From Capitulum mitella (Eukaryota > Arthropoda > Thecostraca > Pollicipedomorpha > Pollicipedidae): a stretch of DNA of 64,000 nt. The stretch is from NCBI GenBank assembly GCA_030062745.1, contig CP099840.1:10988437-11052436 (forward strand), written 5' to 3'. The notes under the pieces were generated by a model, which was not told the DNA's origin, searched no databases, and saw only the letters and a list, made by a program, of their open reading frames with translations. Both the position numbers and the translations under genes were made by a program. Below, one piece after another: positions 20,140 through 31,500 of this stretch (positions within the stretch are counted from its first letter, which is position 1; the number at the start of each line of letters is the position of its first letter).

Positions 20140-21561
20140 TTGCACATGTAAATTTATCTTTTGACGGGTGACCTGGGGTCAGATGACGTTTCATCACGAG
20201 GTTTCAGACCTTCGGGTGGGTATAATTCATCATTTCACAGTCTCTGAATGCTTATTATTAAAAGTACGGGCCTTAATAACAATTATGTATGGTACGGACT
20301 ACATTCGAAGATTGACCTGATCCCGTTTTGCCCATGCTGACCTGATCTGACATTTTGGAAAATGCCTTGTTTCAATGGGTACACACTTCGCATGTCCACA
20401 GACGATAAGAACTACGCCCATGCTTATTTCTGTTCAGTTTTTATTGCCCCAGTACTCTTATTTTTGGTCACCAAAATGAAAATTTTGGCCATGACCAAAA
20501 TAGCCTTCCGTCAAGTATGGGGCTTTCGCAATGACGCCGCTCTCGCTGCCCGGTCTCTGCCTTACTTACGTGAAAAAATGCCGTGCGGTATGGGTTCCGT
20601 CATGTAGAAGGGATATTGCATGAACCGACGTTACAAAAATTTGTACTGTTTCTGATGCTGATCTGATGCTGGTTAGTGGCTATGCGACAGACGATACGAC
20701 AGACACCAGGAACTCCTGACTTACATACGTCAAAAATCTGACCTGGGATGACCTTATTTGATTTTACGATGATACCTGCAGACTTGGTATGTATTATTAA
20801 CTTATTTGCGGCGTGATCTAGCCTAAAACCAATATTTTGCTATGAGAAAAAAAGTGATTTAAAGACAAGAAGACAAAATTTTCCCTCACTTTCGGTTTTG
20901 CGTGAAATGCGCAAATATGACCTCAGGTGCGCTTTTACTGCACCAGATGGGTACATCAGGCCTTCTTTTTACGTATCACATCTTCAGAGCCACGTAAACG
21001 ACTTGATTACTACAGTTTTCTGCCAAAAAAGTCGACAGGTGGTTTTTCCTGAGATGATCTAAAGTGACCTCACTTTCACCTTACTGGGCTACTGGGTTAC
21101 TTTTTCTAGGTCCACAAAGGCCTTTCCAACTGTGTTTTTACTTTTTCTGTGCAACTTATAGTTCTCGAAATCTTGGAGAGGGTCCCCATGCCCCCCGCCC
21201 CTCCCGGCCCGGCGAAGGTGAATCCGGAGGCCGGTCCGGCGGGGGTTTAACAGCGACGCTTGCAGGTCAACATTTCTTGTCGTAAACTGACCACTTAGAG
21301 AAAATGCGATTTTAGGTATTCCCTTCCTTTGGAAGACAACACCTGCCATTCGAAGGACTTATTATGAAAGGAAATCAGTGGTGACTGGGTTCATAAAACC
21401 GGTCTAGAAGGCTTTCAAACGTGAAAAACGGTAAAACGTCTTTCCAAAATACAGTGCAACTTTCCCTGCCATTGAATGCTGGTATTACTGAACATATCAG
21501 AATGCGTTTCGCTTATTGGCTTTCCGATATTCGGACGTTTTCATTCGGTTTCTGCACACAG
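20140..21561. other. Repeat-like, AGGTCA-rich, no gene supported
   Basis: TGACCT words recur (20315, 20340, 20748, 20918, 21064), resembling diverged units of the 17-kb array. At 21176-21251 a GC-rich palindromic stretch ends in GGGGGTTTAAC, with TTCTCGAAATCTTGGAGAGG before it. This looks like one end of a diverged TTAA-type element. Confidence 0.35.
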
Positions 21562-21673
21562 TCGTCTCTATGCAGGTCCCGAGTACGACCCGCCCCATCA
21601 CGATCACGCAATGCACAGCTATATTGCACTGTTATCGTCACTGGCAAATATTGCGGCTCTCCTTGTTTACTGA
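21562..21673 (+). CDS. Candidate terminal exon with hydrophobic tail, product unknown
   Basis: It follows an acceptor-like GGTTTCTGCACACAG. The frame reads RLYAGPEYDPPHHDHAM and then SYIALLSSLANIAALLVY before TGA. The last 20 residues would make a single membrane segment at the very C-terminus. I do not recognise a family and see no partner exon; chance is a real alternative. Confidence 0.25.
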
Positions 21674-22129
21674 AGCCATGCGCCACAGGGAAAATTGGGT
21701 TCACTTCAGAGGGAGGGCACCGGGGTGATAACCGTTTGGAATATTTATCATTTTGATCGCAAACATTGCGACGGTGTCTTCGTTCTCGACTATATGGAAA
21801 CGAAATGGGGCGTAATGTATTAAAACCATGCAGTCAATTAAATAATTAAAATAATAAAATGAGCATGACAAAATAAAACGTACTACGACAAAATAATATA
21901 ATACATGAAATGACAACGCAGTAGCTCAACACATGCGCCGAAATATAGGTAACATAACCAAGTAATACGGGGTGTTTACGAATGGAGTGCACTCACGCTT
22001 TATACTCTTGTCTTTCAAACGCTTGAGCTTTTCTTTTTTACTTTCAAGTGCGGACCAACAACAGCATAGCATGATAGAAAATCCAAGGCCATACAGAGGC
22101 CTTGGGTTTCTGTCGTGGCCATGAAAACC

Positions 22130-23288
22130 ATGAAGCCATGGCCTGAAGATATGGTAGATGAGCAGAAGACATTCTGTGTCAAAACATACATTCTGAGCAA
22201 GTCATATGAGGATACTCAGAGACGTTACTTGAAAAAGGTGTTACTTGGACCATGGGAGAACTGACCTAGCACGGGGAAAAAGCTCAATAAAGAAATGGGT
22301 GGACAAGTTTAGAAAAAAGGTGCCGTGTAAAACGGCAAATCGAGTGGCAGACGTCGTTCAGTGAGGGCAGACGCCAGCATTCAGGCTGCTGAAGACCGCA
22401 TTCCAGAGCCCGAAAATGTCTGCGACGTCATTCACAACTTCTAGACATCAAGAGGTGATCGCGCTGGAAAATCATGAAAACGGACCTCCATTTACTCTCC
22501 ATTATATTCTCCATACATACATACACATATATACATATACACATATACACATTCCCATTCACCAAAAACTAACTATACGACAAGCAGTAACGTGTCGCTA
22601 TGGCCAACTGGTTTCAGCAGCATTCAGCAGTGTCTGCCAGTCTGTCCTTTAGAGACCAAGGCTATGGCTCTAAATGACTCTGACTCTGTGGCTATGTCAA
22701 TAGCCACAGTGCAGTGCACTGGGGTCTTGAGCAGCCATACGAGGTTCTCAGCAAGCCACTTCACTCAAAAAATAGTGATGGTGCGGTTGTTCATGAGGTT
22801 GGGAGGAGGAAAGATTGGTCCCTTCTTCTTCGAAGATGCACAAGAGCAGGCCGTCACCATCAACCTCCAGCGCTACATCGACACTGCGCTGGAGCCCTTC
22901 TGGACAGAGTTCGTCCTAAGACGCGGCCTCAGTGATCAGGAATGGCTGCAGCAAGACGGTGCAAGGCTGCAGACCGACCAGGGCTCACTCGACCGGCCGC
23001 AAGCCCATTTTCTATTTCCCGAACGTCCACATCAGCCGCAGGACGGCCATCCCCAAGGCCCCCAACTCACCATACCTCAGTCCACTCGATTTTTTCATGC
23101 GGAACCACCTCAAGGATTGGGTATGTGTCAACAAACCTCGCACAACAGAGGAGGTGAAAACCGCGATCGCCCATGAGGCGGACAGCGTCACGACCCAGAT
23201 CGAGGATGACATCATCACCCACCCGCACAAGGTACGCCTGCCCGTGATCCTGCAGCGCCGGGGCGCCCATCTAGAGCATCTTCTTTAA
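22130..23288 (+). pseudogene. Tc1/mariner-like transposase pseudogene
   Basis: The N-terminal part opens at ATG 22130 (MKPWPEDM) and contains KTFCVKTYILSKSYEDTQRR, typical of helix-turn-helix-bearing insect mariner-like proteins. KKWVDKFRKKG and a GRR.SVR linker follow (22290-22360). A CATA-rich microsatellite (about 22505-22560) interrupts it. The DDE part shows GPFFFEDAQEQAVTI, a WLQQDGAR motif around the second catalytic aspartate (about 22945), then, in another frame, YLSPLDFFMRNHLKDWV with the third acidic region and a C-terminal RRGAHLEHLL. At least three frame changes and an early stop (about 22262) make it inactive. Its TAA stop lies in the TTAA where a family-1 element inserted. Confidence 0.85.
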
Positions 23289-24509
23289 CCCGTCCCCGAC
23301 TGGGGGGCAGTTGCCTGCCCCCCTGAGGTTTTTCTGCGATTGCGAGAGAACCAACGAACACAGAGTCACGAAACCTTGTGTACCTTTTGCTCCATCAATT
23401 TTACGTCTCGTGTCAAAATTTTGACCTCAGGTCACGTCAGGTACCTGACCTAGGTCAGGTCAAACAGACCTATGCCAAAAAAAGTTTAACGCCCTCTAAG
23501 TTTTTCGCCAAACAAGATATCTCAATAATACTTTCAGGGATTAGTGATCGTGATAGATGCAACAAATCTACTATCTCAGATTTCTCAGAATTTTCTGAGT
23601 CATTGACCTAAGGTCAAGACCATTTTTACGACATATCTCCGTTTTTTTCGGAAATTGACGGAATATTCTATAACATTTTTAGTGTGGAGTAAAGCAGACA
23701 TCTAGTTACCGTCATTGGGCAAAGTATCAATGACTCCCAGCCATTGACCTGAGGTCAGGTCACGAATAACTGTAGTGGGCCAAAATGTACCACCGTCAAA
23801 ATCGACGATGAATTACTCAGAATGGGTAGAAAATGGCAGAACTGGCTTGCACAGACGTAATTAATACCAGAAACCTCAAAAAGTTTGAAAAAGTAGCATA
23901 TTTTGCAAATAAACAGGCTCTCGCGAATAAAGCTTCGCCAATTTTGTAGATTGGCAACTAATCAATTTTTCCAAAATTTAAGCATGAGAAACCATCACAA
24001 GAACCACAAAGATCAATAAAATTGACATAGATCGTCTTTTTTCGCGAAAATAAAGGAACGCTAAAATTAGTTCCCGTCAATTTGGTACCGCATACCGCAG
24101 CGGCGAACACTGACGGCTGACGGGCGAATTACGTTGTCCTTAACTCAACGTTTCGGCGTATATATTGAACAAATTTGGGAAATTAGACGTTTACTTTCAG
24201 GCATTCGCGGACATTTACTTGTGCGCTGGTGCCTTTACCTATGCGTTTTTAGTCACAGCCCTTGAGATTCAGGCTATTTCTCGGTCTCACGCAGTCGGCT
24301 ATGGGAAAACATATATAGTGCGTAAATTGGCTTACATATTATCTAAAACTAAAAATGAGACCAGTTTCGAGCTCTACTCGTCACAGGCTTTCCAACGGTA
24401 TGCTTATTTTTATCGTGCGACCAACCGTTCGTGAGTTAGAGGGGGGTAGTCAACTGCCCCCCCCCAGTCGCCGATGTTCGGGACGGACCAACGGTCGTGC
24501 GCGGGTTAA
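23285..24509 (+). mobile_element. TTAA-bounded non-autonomous element, family 1, copy 1
   Basis: It starts TTAACCCGTCCCCGACTGGG and ends CGTGCGCGGGTTAA, 1225 bp including both TTAA. Just inside each end is a near-perfect palindrome of six G, CAGT, ACTG, six C. An interior cluster TGACCTCAGGTCA (23422) and TGACCTAGGTCAGGTCA (23446) carries nuclear-receptor half-sites. No transposase is encoded. It lies at the stop codon of the mariner-like pseudogene. Confidence 0.9.
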
Positions 24510-25675
24510 GAAACTGCTGTGAGACGGTTTGATGGCCGATGGTCAAAACTTTTAACTGTGTTATGTCAAGTTATTGCAAGTGAAATGATATTCGGGTGTT
24601 GGTCATGCCATGTTTAATAAGAAAAGTTATCAGAAAAAGTTTGAATACAATTCATTTGTCGGCATCCTGTATGATAGATCAAATCAGAATATGGCAGCCA
24701 AATTAACATAACGAAATATAACATAAGTCTTATTATACCTGAATACTCCTAAGATCAAAAGAGAGTTACAGTGTCGAGCATGTCCTGTCAAGCACAGGAG
24801 AAACTTCATCCACTGGATAAAGTTGAAAATCGTGTATTATATAGATTGGGATGACAGTGGCCTTTTCAGGCTATATTCGACAATATTCGGGAAGTTTATT
24901 GGTGTTCTTTGGAAATGTTTAACCAAAAAAAAAAACGCGATTGTCCCTCAGTAGTTGAGACAGCCCTCCTGGTGCTCTTTTGCGGCTCAATCCCATATCA
25001 TGGGGTTCATGAGAGACTTAAACTACGGTTGCTTTACAGCATTATCTTTAATGGCAAATTAGGGAAGGTCCTCGGTAATAAATCCCATGCTAGTACCTGT
25101 GATGATTTTGCACGAAATATCTCATTGAAGCAATACTGTCTGTACAAATCTGTTTCCAGTAGCGGCGACACCGGGAAAGGGGAAGTCAGAAGGGATAAAT
25201 TGCTCTCTAGCTTGGTCACAGTTGGCATCATATACCATTAAACGAAGGACTTTTAAAAAATTACACAAACTTTGTTGCTTTTCATCGGATTTCGCTTGTG
25301 TCCTTCCTATTCTAAACACTATGCCACTGCCTTTGTGCTATGCCAATAATATGGCGCCACTGCCTACATGCCTGTCACCATTAGGAAACCACTGAAAATA
25401 AACCCTGTACCGTGCAGCCGCTCCCGTCAAACTTACGCTGATCGGACGGCAAGGATTACAGCGCTGAACGCTCCTTCCAGAGGTCGCGCAACAACCTGGC
25501 AGGCATTGTGTAATAAGAGCACTTTTTGATGGTGAACAGTCCTAACGGAATTGTGCAAATGTCAGCAATCATAAGCCTCCGTGTCGCACTACAACTGCCT
25601 TCGGTTTGGGCAAGGAAGCGGCGAATTACCCGTACTTACGACGATGCCGTTGTCCAATGTTCGAGGCCGTTTGTA
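24510..25675. other. No gene supported
   Basis: It begins with what should be the 3' flank of the mariner-like pseudogene, resuming after the inserted element. An open frame at 24909-25241 has no splice support. The frame DGKDYSAERSFQRSRNNLAG (about 25447-25510) looks protein-like but is short. Confidence 0.3.
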
Positions 25676-25890
25676 ATTCAGACACGCTTTTGTCCCTTCA
25701 CGACTAATACCCTGCCCGGAAGACAAGACGGTATGGCCTATGTCATGCCGACACGCGTTGCTTTTATCGGCACATGACAATAGCGCCAATACCCACATTG
25801 CGTCGAACTCTGAAACACTGTCGCTCTTCGACGTGGAGCTCATGGAGCAGCTCAACAGAATGCTTGGAAAACACATTTGCTTTGGACAAC
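25676..25890 (+). CDS. Candidate internal exon, product not recognised
   Basis: It follows the acceptor-like GTTTGTAATTCAG and stays open for about 71 codons: VPSRLIPCPEDKTVWPMS, then SANTHIASNSETLSLF, then DVELMEQLNRMLGKHICFG, ending near a CAACG/GTAACA donor. The last segment is amphipathic and likely helical. Other frames of the same DNA also stay open, so the call is tentative. Confidence 0.25.
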
Positions 25891-25928
25891 GGTAACATAT
25901 ATGTGCTCATGCATGCTCATCAATATAA

Positions 25929-26935
25929 TAGGTCATGCTAGGCCACGTGCAAGATGATAATTGGACTATTGCATTGTGGGTGATGGAAGTGGCTGCCGCT
26001 GGCCTTGTCCATTGTTCAAGCCGACAAGCAAATTGATATGCACCTGTCACCAAGGTTCACCAAATACAATGTGAAGTCATATCAGGTCACGTCACAAGTA
26101 GATGTCAAAAGGAAATGAAATAAAACATTGCCTGTGAAAGATCGTTCAGCAGCTGCAACGAGCAATTATTACTCCTAGTCAGAAAAGGAAAAATGAAAAA
26201 AGGAAAAAAGAAAGACAATAAAAATAGTCATTTTTCTTTTTGTTCTCGCTGCTGATGCTGAGCGATCTTTCACAGGCAATGTCCTGACCTGGCTTAACCT
26301 TGACCCAAGAAACAGCAGACAAATCAGATTTAACTATCACGAGATGTCATTGCAGTTCTGTACTTGATGCTGTTAAGAATCCCAGCGAATAATTATTGCT
26401 CTTTGTCAGGAAGAGTAATGCAACTTTACCTGAATTGAGCTAGACTGACACTGACTGGATGAAAAGCAGGTAATGCAGAAATGACCATATTGCTTTACTT
26501 CACTCCGTTTTTCAGACGCCGATCAAAACGGCTGCTAGTAAGTATCAACCCTTGACATGTAAAGTAAGAGCAATATTTCACCTAAACTTCGTTGACCTTG
26601 AACCGACATTTTTTTTAGCATTTTGGAATGTTTCTGATGCAGAAGATGGCCGACTGTTCCTCTGATGCCGAGTCAAAGGCTCTAAGACCAGGATGGCCGA
26701 TGATATGATGTAGGCACCGGTGATAGTTTTTCCGACGTTATGTCATGTGTTTTACGTGGCCTGTGACATCACCAGTCACGTGATCAGGGCTAACCAAGTA
26801 TTTTCCGAATCACAAGACCCAGGGCTACCGACTGGTGGTAGACTGGTCCAGATCCGACGGTTAGATCCTGAGATAACAGGGGTGGCCCTTTTTGGCACTC
26901 TCAGAGGGTCGCGGGTACGAAGCACGCACTAGGCG
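25929..26935 (+). repeat. Dispersed repeat, copy 2, with internal hairpin
   Basis: Homologous to 17072-18035. It differs by an insertion near 26180-26281, part of which is an inverted copy of its own sequence: CATTGCCTGTGAAAGATCG at 26126 recurs inverted, ending at 26281. TGACCTTGA-like words are partly degraded compared with copy 1. Confidence 0.75.
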
Positions 26936-29624
26936 ATGTCGGCTTGACTTTATTGGAGCGCGTCAGGAAGGCTGGCACCACCCGTCTCAGACTGCCAATC
27001 ATGGTCATTGAAAATGCAGGGATCAGGATGGCGGAAAAAAGGTGAGACCGGATGCGAGCATCTATGGGCTGTGTTGCACATTGCATTCAGTGTTCTCATA
27101 TCGGCTTCGCATCTGGCCACAGTCTTCCACGACATGGTTTGTGGCTTTTGCGTGAGAGACAACGATTACAGCTGGCCTTGCCATGAGCCTGCCCAAACCA
27201 AGAGGTTCGGTTTTCAAAGGAACACAGCCGACGTTGACAATCTAGAACCGCTAGTATCACGAAGCTCAGCTGGCGAGCCGCTCGTGCGACAACTGCAATG
27301 TGAGATCGATATTGAAGTGGCGCAGTGGAAGTGCGTTACAGCGCGAGGTCACGTTCGTAGGTCGCCGCCGGCGGCACTGTCAGTGACGTGGGAAACGGCG
27401 AACGTTCGTGGTTGGCCAGCTGAACAAGTTTTGCTTGCCTGTGGCGCCAATATGGCCTGGCGCGTGCATACCTGCGTCATGGAGCACGTCATGTTACCAG
27501 CTTGTCACAAGTCATTCTTTTTAAGTACGTGTTATGAACGTGAACCCTCGCCGCGCCGGGATCCGGACCCATCTTCGCCGGGTCAGGGATCTTTAGACGC
27601 CTGCCAAGATCTCGAGAACTGTACCTAAATCCCACAGAAAAAAAAACAAAAACGCCGCCGGAAAGCCCCTGTCAAAAGTAGAAAAACACCCATTTTTTCA
27701 AATGAGGTCAATATTAAGGCCACCGGATGTCATGTTAAGTTAACTTAAGCTGTAGATTTTTTGGCAGAGACGTTTACAACCAAAGCTTCTACGTGGCTCA
27801 GAATGAATTTAACGGAAAAACAAGGTCTGACTGTGGGTCAAAAAGGGCATTTCGGGTTGAATGTGACCATTCCTAGAAACGTGAAAAATGGGGCAAAAAA
27901 TCGTCCATGTAAAGTCATGTAAAGTCAAATCCCGTTTTCTGAATGTATGGGCATAGGTCTTGGCTCAAAAAGACTGCAAATGTGTTTGGCACGCATATGA
28001 AGTCAGCAGCAAACATCTTTATGTCACATAAAGTCAGCCTAGGTCAACGCATTGACTCCTATACGTCGGACGTTCCTGATGTTTCTTGTATAATCTGCCG
28101 CATTAACATTGGCCAAGCACGCTACAGCACATCGGCACAACCAAGGGGCGGGGGCCCGCCCCCCTTAGGTTCGCATTTTTTTTGTGGAAACCATTGCACA
28201 TCTTCTTCCCAGTGGGCGGATTTTGCACGATTTCAGTTCATACTAAACTTTCCCGTAGGAAAATCCTGGCTGCGCCCCTGGTGCAGCAAGCTATTTTAAA
28301 ACATCGGATGATGTGAGATTCCTCTAGATGACAAAGACTCTGCCTCAAAGCATCTTTTACGTAAGTCACTCAGATATCGGGCGTCGGGCACGTCCGTAAT
28401 GTGTAAGTCTTATATTTGACGGGAAGTGTTTTCGCGACGTCAAGGGTTTTTCTTCTGGTGACGAAAAATAATAGTATTAGGGCGATACATATTGTATAGA
28501 AAGAAGTCATTGGCATAGTTTTTCTCATTTTTGGCCATACAAAATGTGTCCCAATTGAAAATAAACATATAATTTCAGAAGGTCAAATCAGGATAGTCTG
28601 AGTCAAACGGAATTGGGTAACCCTTGGCAAATACGTTCTCACCAAATAATAGTGTTTCCGAAGCATATATGACTACCACTTCCAGCACTGTAAAACAAGG
28701 AACTGTACTCGGTTGCGGGTCTGAAAATTAGATATGAAACGTGACCTGGCCCCAGGTCGCGGGTCAAGGGATACAATTACGTGTGCAAATGACGTGAGAA
28801 GCACCAGGGTGTATACTCACGTTTCATTACCGCCGAACCTGTCCCATAATCTCAAAAGCAAACGTATAGAAGGCTGAAAGTTCAGCTGACTTAAGGTCAG
28901 TGACCTAGAGATTTCCGAAAAACTTTAGAGCGTAATTGTTTCATTTGCCATTTCCTATCAATATGCCAAGTTTCATGTCAATTGGTACATTTCAAAAAAA
29001 TGTCATACCACTTTCATTTTTTGGAACATGGTCTTACTTGATTTACTCTAAATCGTTGTCCTGATGCGAACCCAGTGGCGGCGGAGCGTATTTGATCATG
29101 GGGGCAAAGCAAAATTTCGAGGTTCCTTGATCTTGAGAGGCCCTGTTCGTAGAAAGGTCCCTCATCCCCAAAAAAGTCCATGTTTCATTTAATGGGAGCC
29201 GTATTTCACCCGACCGGGCGGGGTAAGTCCACGATCCAATCGTGCGTTGTGCGAACTCTGGCATTCAACCGCTAAACTCGGCAGGTGAGGCAGAGCTTGG
29301 TCCCACCGTAAATTCCTGACGACCACAGCCAGACAACTGGTCGGAAGCCGAGGCAACTGGCGCGGTGGCAACGGAATCTAAGTCTAATTATCTTACGACT
29401 TAATACAAAAATTAAGAAAACTCTTACATTAACTGAGCACATAACGTAATGTTCTTGTGTTAATATATAACCACACGTAATACGCGTTTTACATGCTAAC
29501 ATTGCACTCATTGGGCCCTAACAGCTATTGTGTGAAAGAGCCTTCACGAACCAATACAATGTTAAAAATGGAGAATAACGCAAACAAATCAGCTTCCGCT
29601 CTCGGATGGAAACCGGGGGTACCT
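26936..29624. other. Mixed repeats, no gene supported
   Basis: It includes a plus-strand open frame of 206 codons (27008-27628). Its 3' part is transposon-end-like (GGGATCCGGACCC, then AGATCTCGAGAACT), so I do not call it a gene. The inverted AGCCAGGATTTT element is at 28140-28285. The rest is AT-rich with scattered AGGTCA words (28700-28930). Confidence 0.4.
28140..28285 (-). mobile_element. Inverted copy of the AGCCAGGATTTT short TIR repeat
   Basis: Read on the minus strand it starts GGGGCGCAGCCAGGATTTTC, then shares the TGCACAATGGTTTCCAC-like and TGCGAACCTAAGGGGG segments with 4443-4600, and ends in a C/G-rich tract. No coding content. Confidence 0.55.
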
Positions 29625-30142
29625 TAACATGGTTCGAACTCTGTCAGAGGCCTACCGGGTCCATTCCGCGAGGCCCCTTAAAAACTATAAGTTCCCGGTC
29701 TCTGGGTTACCTTTGAGCGTAATTCGCGCAAGGCCCTCTTACGGACGGATGCCGGGGCGCCCCCCGAGACCCGGACTAGTTTAGCGAAAACCCCCTGAGT
29801 CTATTCTATGAGGCTTCTCGAAAAACTGTAGGTTCCCGGGCCCTGTTTTTCTTTCGAATGATAATCGGTACGAGGCCCTCTTTCGGACCTAACCCGGGGC
29901 CCCCTAGCAGGGTTCGAACCCTGGTTCAGCGCAGGTCAGCCCTGTCGATGAATTCTGCGAGGCACCCAGAAAATTGTGAGGTCCTGGTCGTTGAACCATC
30001 TTTGAGTGTAATCGGTACGAAGCCCTGTCTCGGACCTAAGCTGGGGCCCGTTAACAGGGTTCGAACCCTGGTTCAGCGCAGGCCACTGTGGTCCATTATA
30101 TCTGACGCCCCTGAAAATTATGAGTCCTGGTCGATGTACCAC
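29625..30142 (+). repeat. Tandem array, period about 147 bp
   Basis: The unit contains GTAATCGGTACGAGGCCCTC, CGGACCTAACCCGGGGCCCC, AGGGTTCGAACCCTGGTTCA and GAAAATTATGAG.GTCCTGGTC. The GGTTCGAACC landmark is at 29631, 29911 and 30058, with a diverged unit near 29776. The array continues beyond the inserted TTAA element at 31356-31500. Confidence 0.75.
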
Positions 30143-30144
30143 CT

Positions 30145-31355
30145 TTAACCCTATTCCCGAAGGGCTAAACGGTATGGTCGACTCCGGCAGGGGGGCCGGA
30201 TTCGGCCCCCCCGAGAACTCGAGAACTACACATCCGATTTCATCGTAATAAACGGCAATCGATCCGCCATGGCGTGAACTACATTTTACAAAAAAAAAAT
30301 CAAAATTTTAAAACATGTGGATATAGGGGGACAAAAATGTCAACATGGGGGTATTTTTGGGCTTCTTATAACTCCGTTGTTTATGGACCGATTTCGATGA
30401 AATTGACATGAATCGAGAGATTATGGATAGGACTTTTACCACTGGTTCACACATCTGAAATGTCGGGAAAATTCATGGGCTTTCACAGCGTTTAAAAAAT
30501 AGGGGGATTAGTTTTTTTAACAACTCAATGAATAAAAAAGGCAAAAACGCTTTTTTTGGCTTCTGCTAGTCATGTTATGCCAAAGAAGTACAAATCGCAT
30601 TACAATGTTTGTATAATGTTAGCATAGGCGGTGCCAGGGACATGAAAAAGGGGGAACTGTCATGATCATACGTTCTTCAGACCAACTTATGAACTTTGAC
30701 CTTAAATGACCTCCAGTAACCTTGGAATCACTTGGAATGATCTCGTGTGCATTTAATATTATCTGTAAACGTTTTCAATCATTTGAATTACTCTACTTCA
30801 AAAAATTCGTTTTATGGCTATTGCGATATAGGGTACGCGCACTGACATTTTAGGTCATAGCTCCGTGACCCGACCTGATATCAAGCTGAAACTTGATGCA
30901 CAAGTAGAGGGCACCTTTTTACGTCATATATATTCCGGGTTTGCCATTTGAAAACAACAGCGCAAAAATTATTGCAAAAAAAAACAAATTTTGACTTTTG
31001 ATCTTGACCTATCCTTGTAAAGTGACCTCAGACGAACAAAATTATATCTGCACATTGCCCAATTATTAAGCTATTCATCCAATTAAAAGTTTTAAGTTCT
31101 ATCTTAAAAACGCTGTTTTTGGCAGACGTTTTCCTTTTCCCCTAAACATGGTCAAAATTACCTTAGGTGCGTCCTAAAAACGTTGCCTGGCTTCGCCCCT
31201 GAGCAAAATACAATTTTGAAATTTTGTCACAGCACCTAGAAAGAATAGCTAGGAACAGTCACCAAATTTCATGAAGCTGCGTCAAAAAGCCTGGAATTAA
31301 CAAGCAAAAACCCGAGGGGGGGCGAATTCAGCCCCCCTGCCGGGAATAGGGTTAA
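30145..31355 (-). mobile_element. TTAA-bounded non-autonomous element, family 2, copy 2
   Basis: Bounded by TTAACCCTATTCCCG and CGGGAATAGGGTTAA, 1211 bp, in opposite orientation to 11505-12714 and similar along its whole length. It interrupts a 147-bp tandem unit at the site that reads CTTTGAGTGTAATCGG in an intact unit and CTTTAA....TTAAGTGTAATC here. Both the target and its TTAA duplication are therefore visible. G6/C6 palindromes lie inside both ends. Non-coding. Confidence 0.9.
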
Positions 31356-31500
31356 GTGTAATCAACACGAGGCCCTCTATTGGATGGAAACCGGGCCCCC
31401 TAACAGGTTCGGAACTGTGTGTCAGGGGAGGCCAGCGGGGTTCATTCTGCGACGCCCTTGAAAATGGTAAGTTCGCGGTCTCTGGCCAGTTTTGGGTGCA
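31356..31500 (+). repeat. Continuation of the 147-bp tandem array
   Basis: It resumes with GTGTAATCAACACGAGGCCC and GGAAACCGGGCCCCCTAACA, the same unit phase that stopped at 30144. Confidence 0.7.

Noticed and set aside
24165-24434. Possible small protein shared by family-1 elements (ALLVTALEIQAISRSHAVGY-like)
   Set aside because: The frame is open in copies 1 and 3, but indels or stops break it in copy 2, and it ends in the terminal hairpin. Similarity follows from the DNA repeat, not from protein conservation.
27008-27628. 206-codon plus-strand open frame
   Set aside because: The start overlaps the tail region next to a dispersed repeat. The end contains transposon-end-like words (GGGATCCGGACCC, AGATCTCGAGAACT). 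No domain is recognised, and one frame of this length is not unlikely by chance in 64 kb.
29911-30075. tRNA-like B box GGTTCGAACCC in the 147-bp array
   Set aside because: It is a simple palindrome (AGGGTTCGAACCCT) with no A box at the right distance and no cloverleaf.
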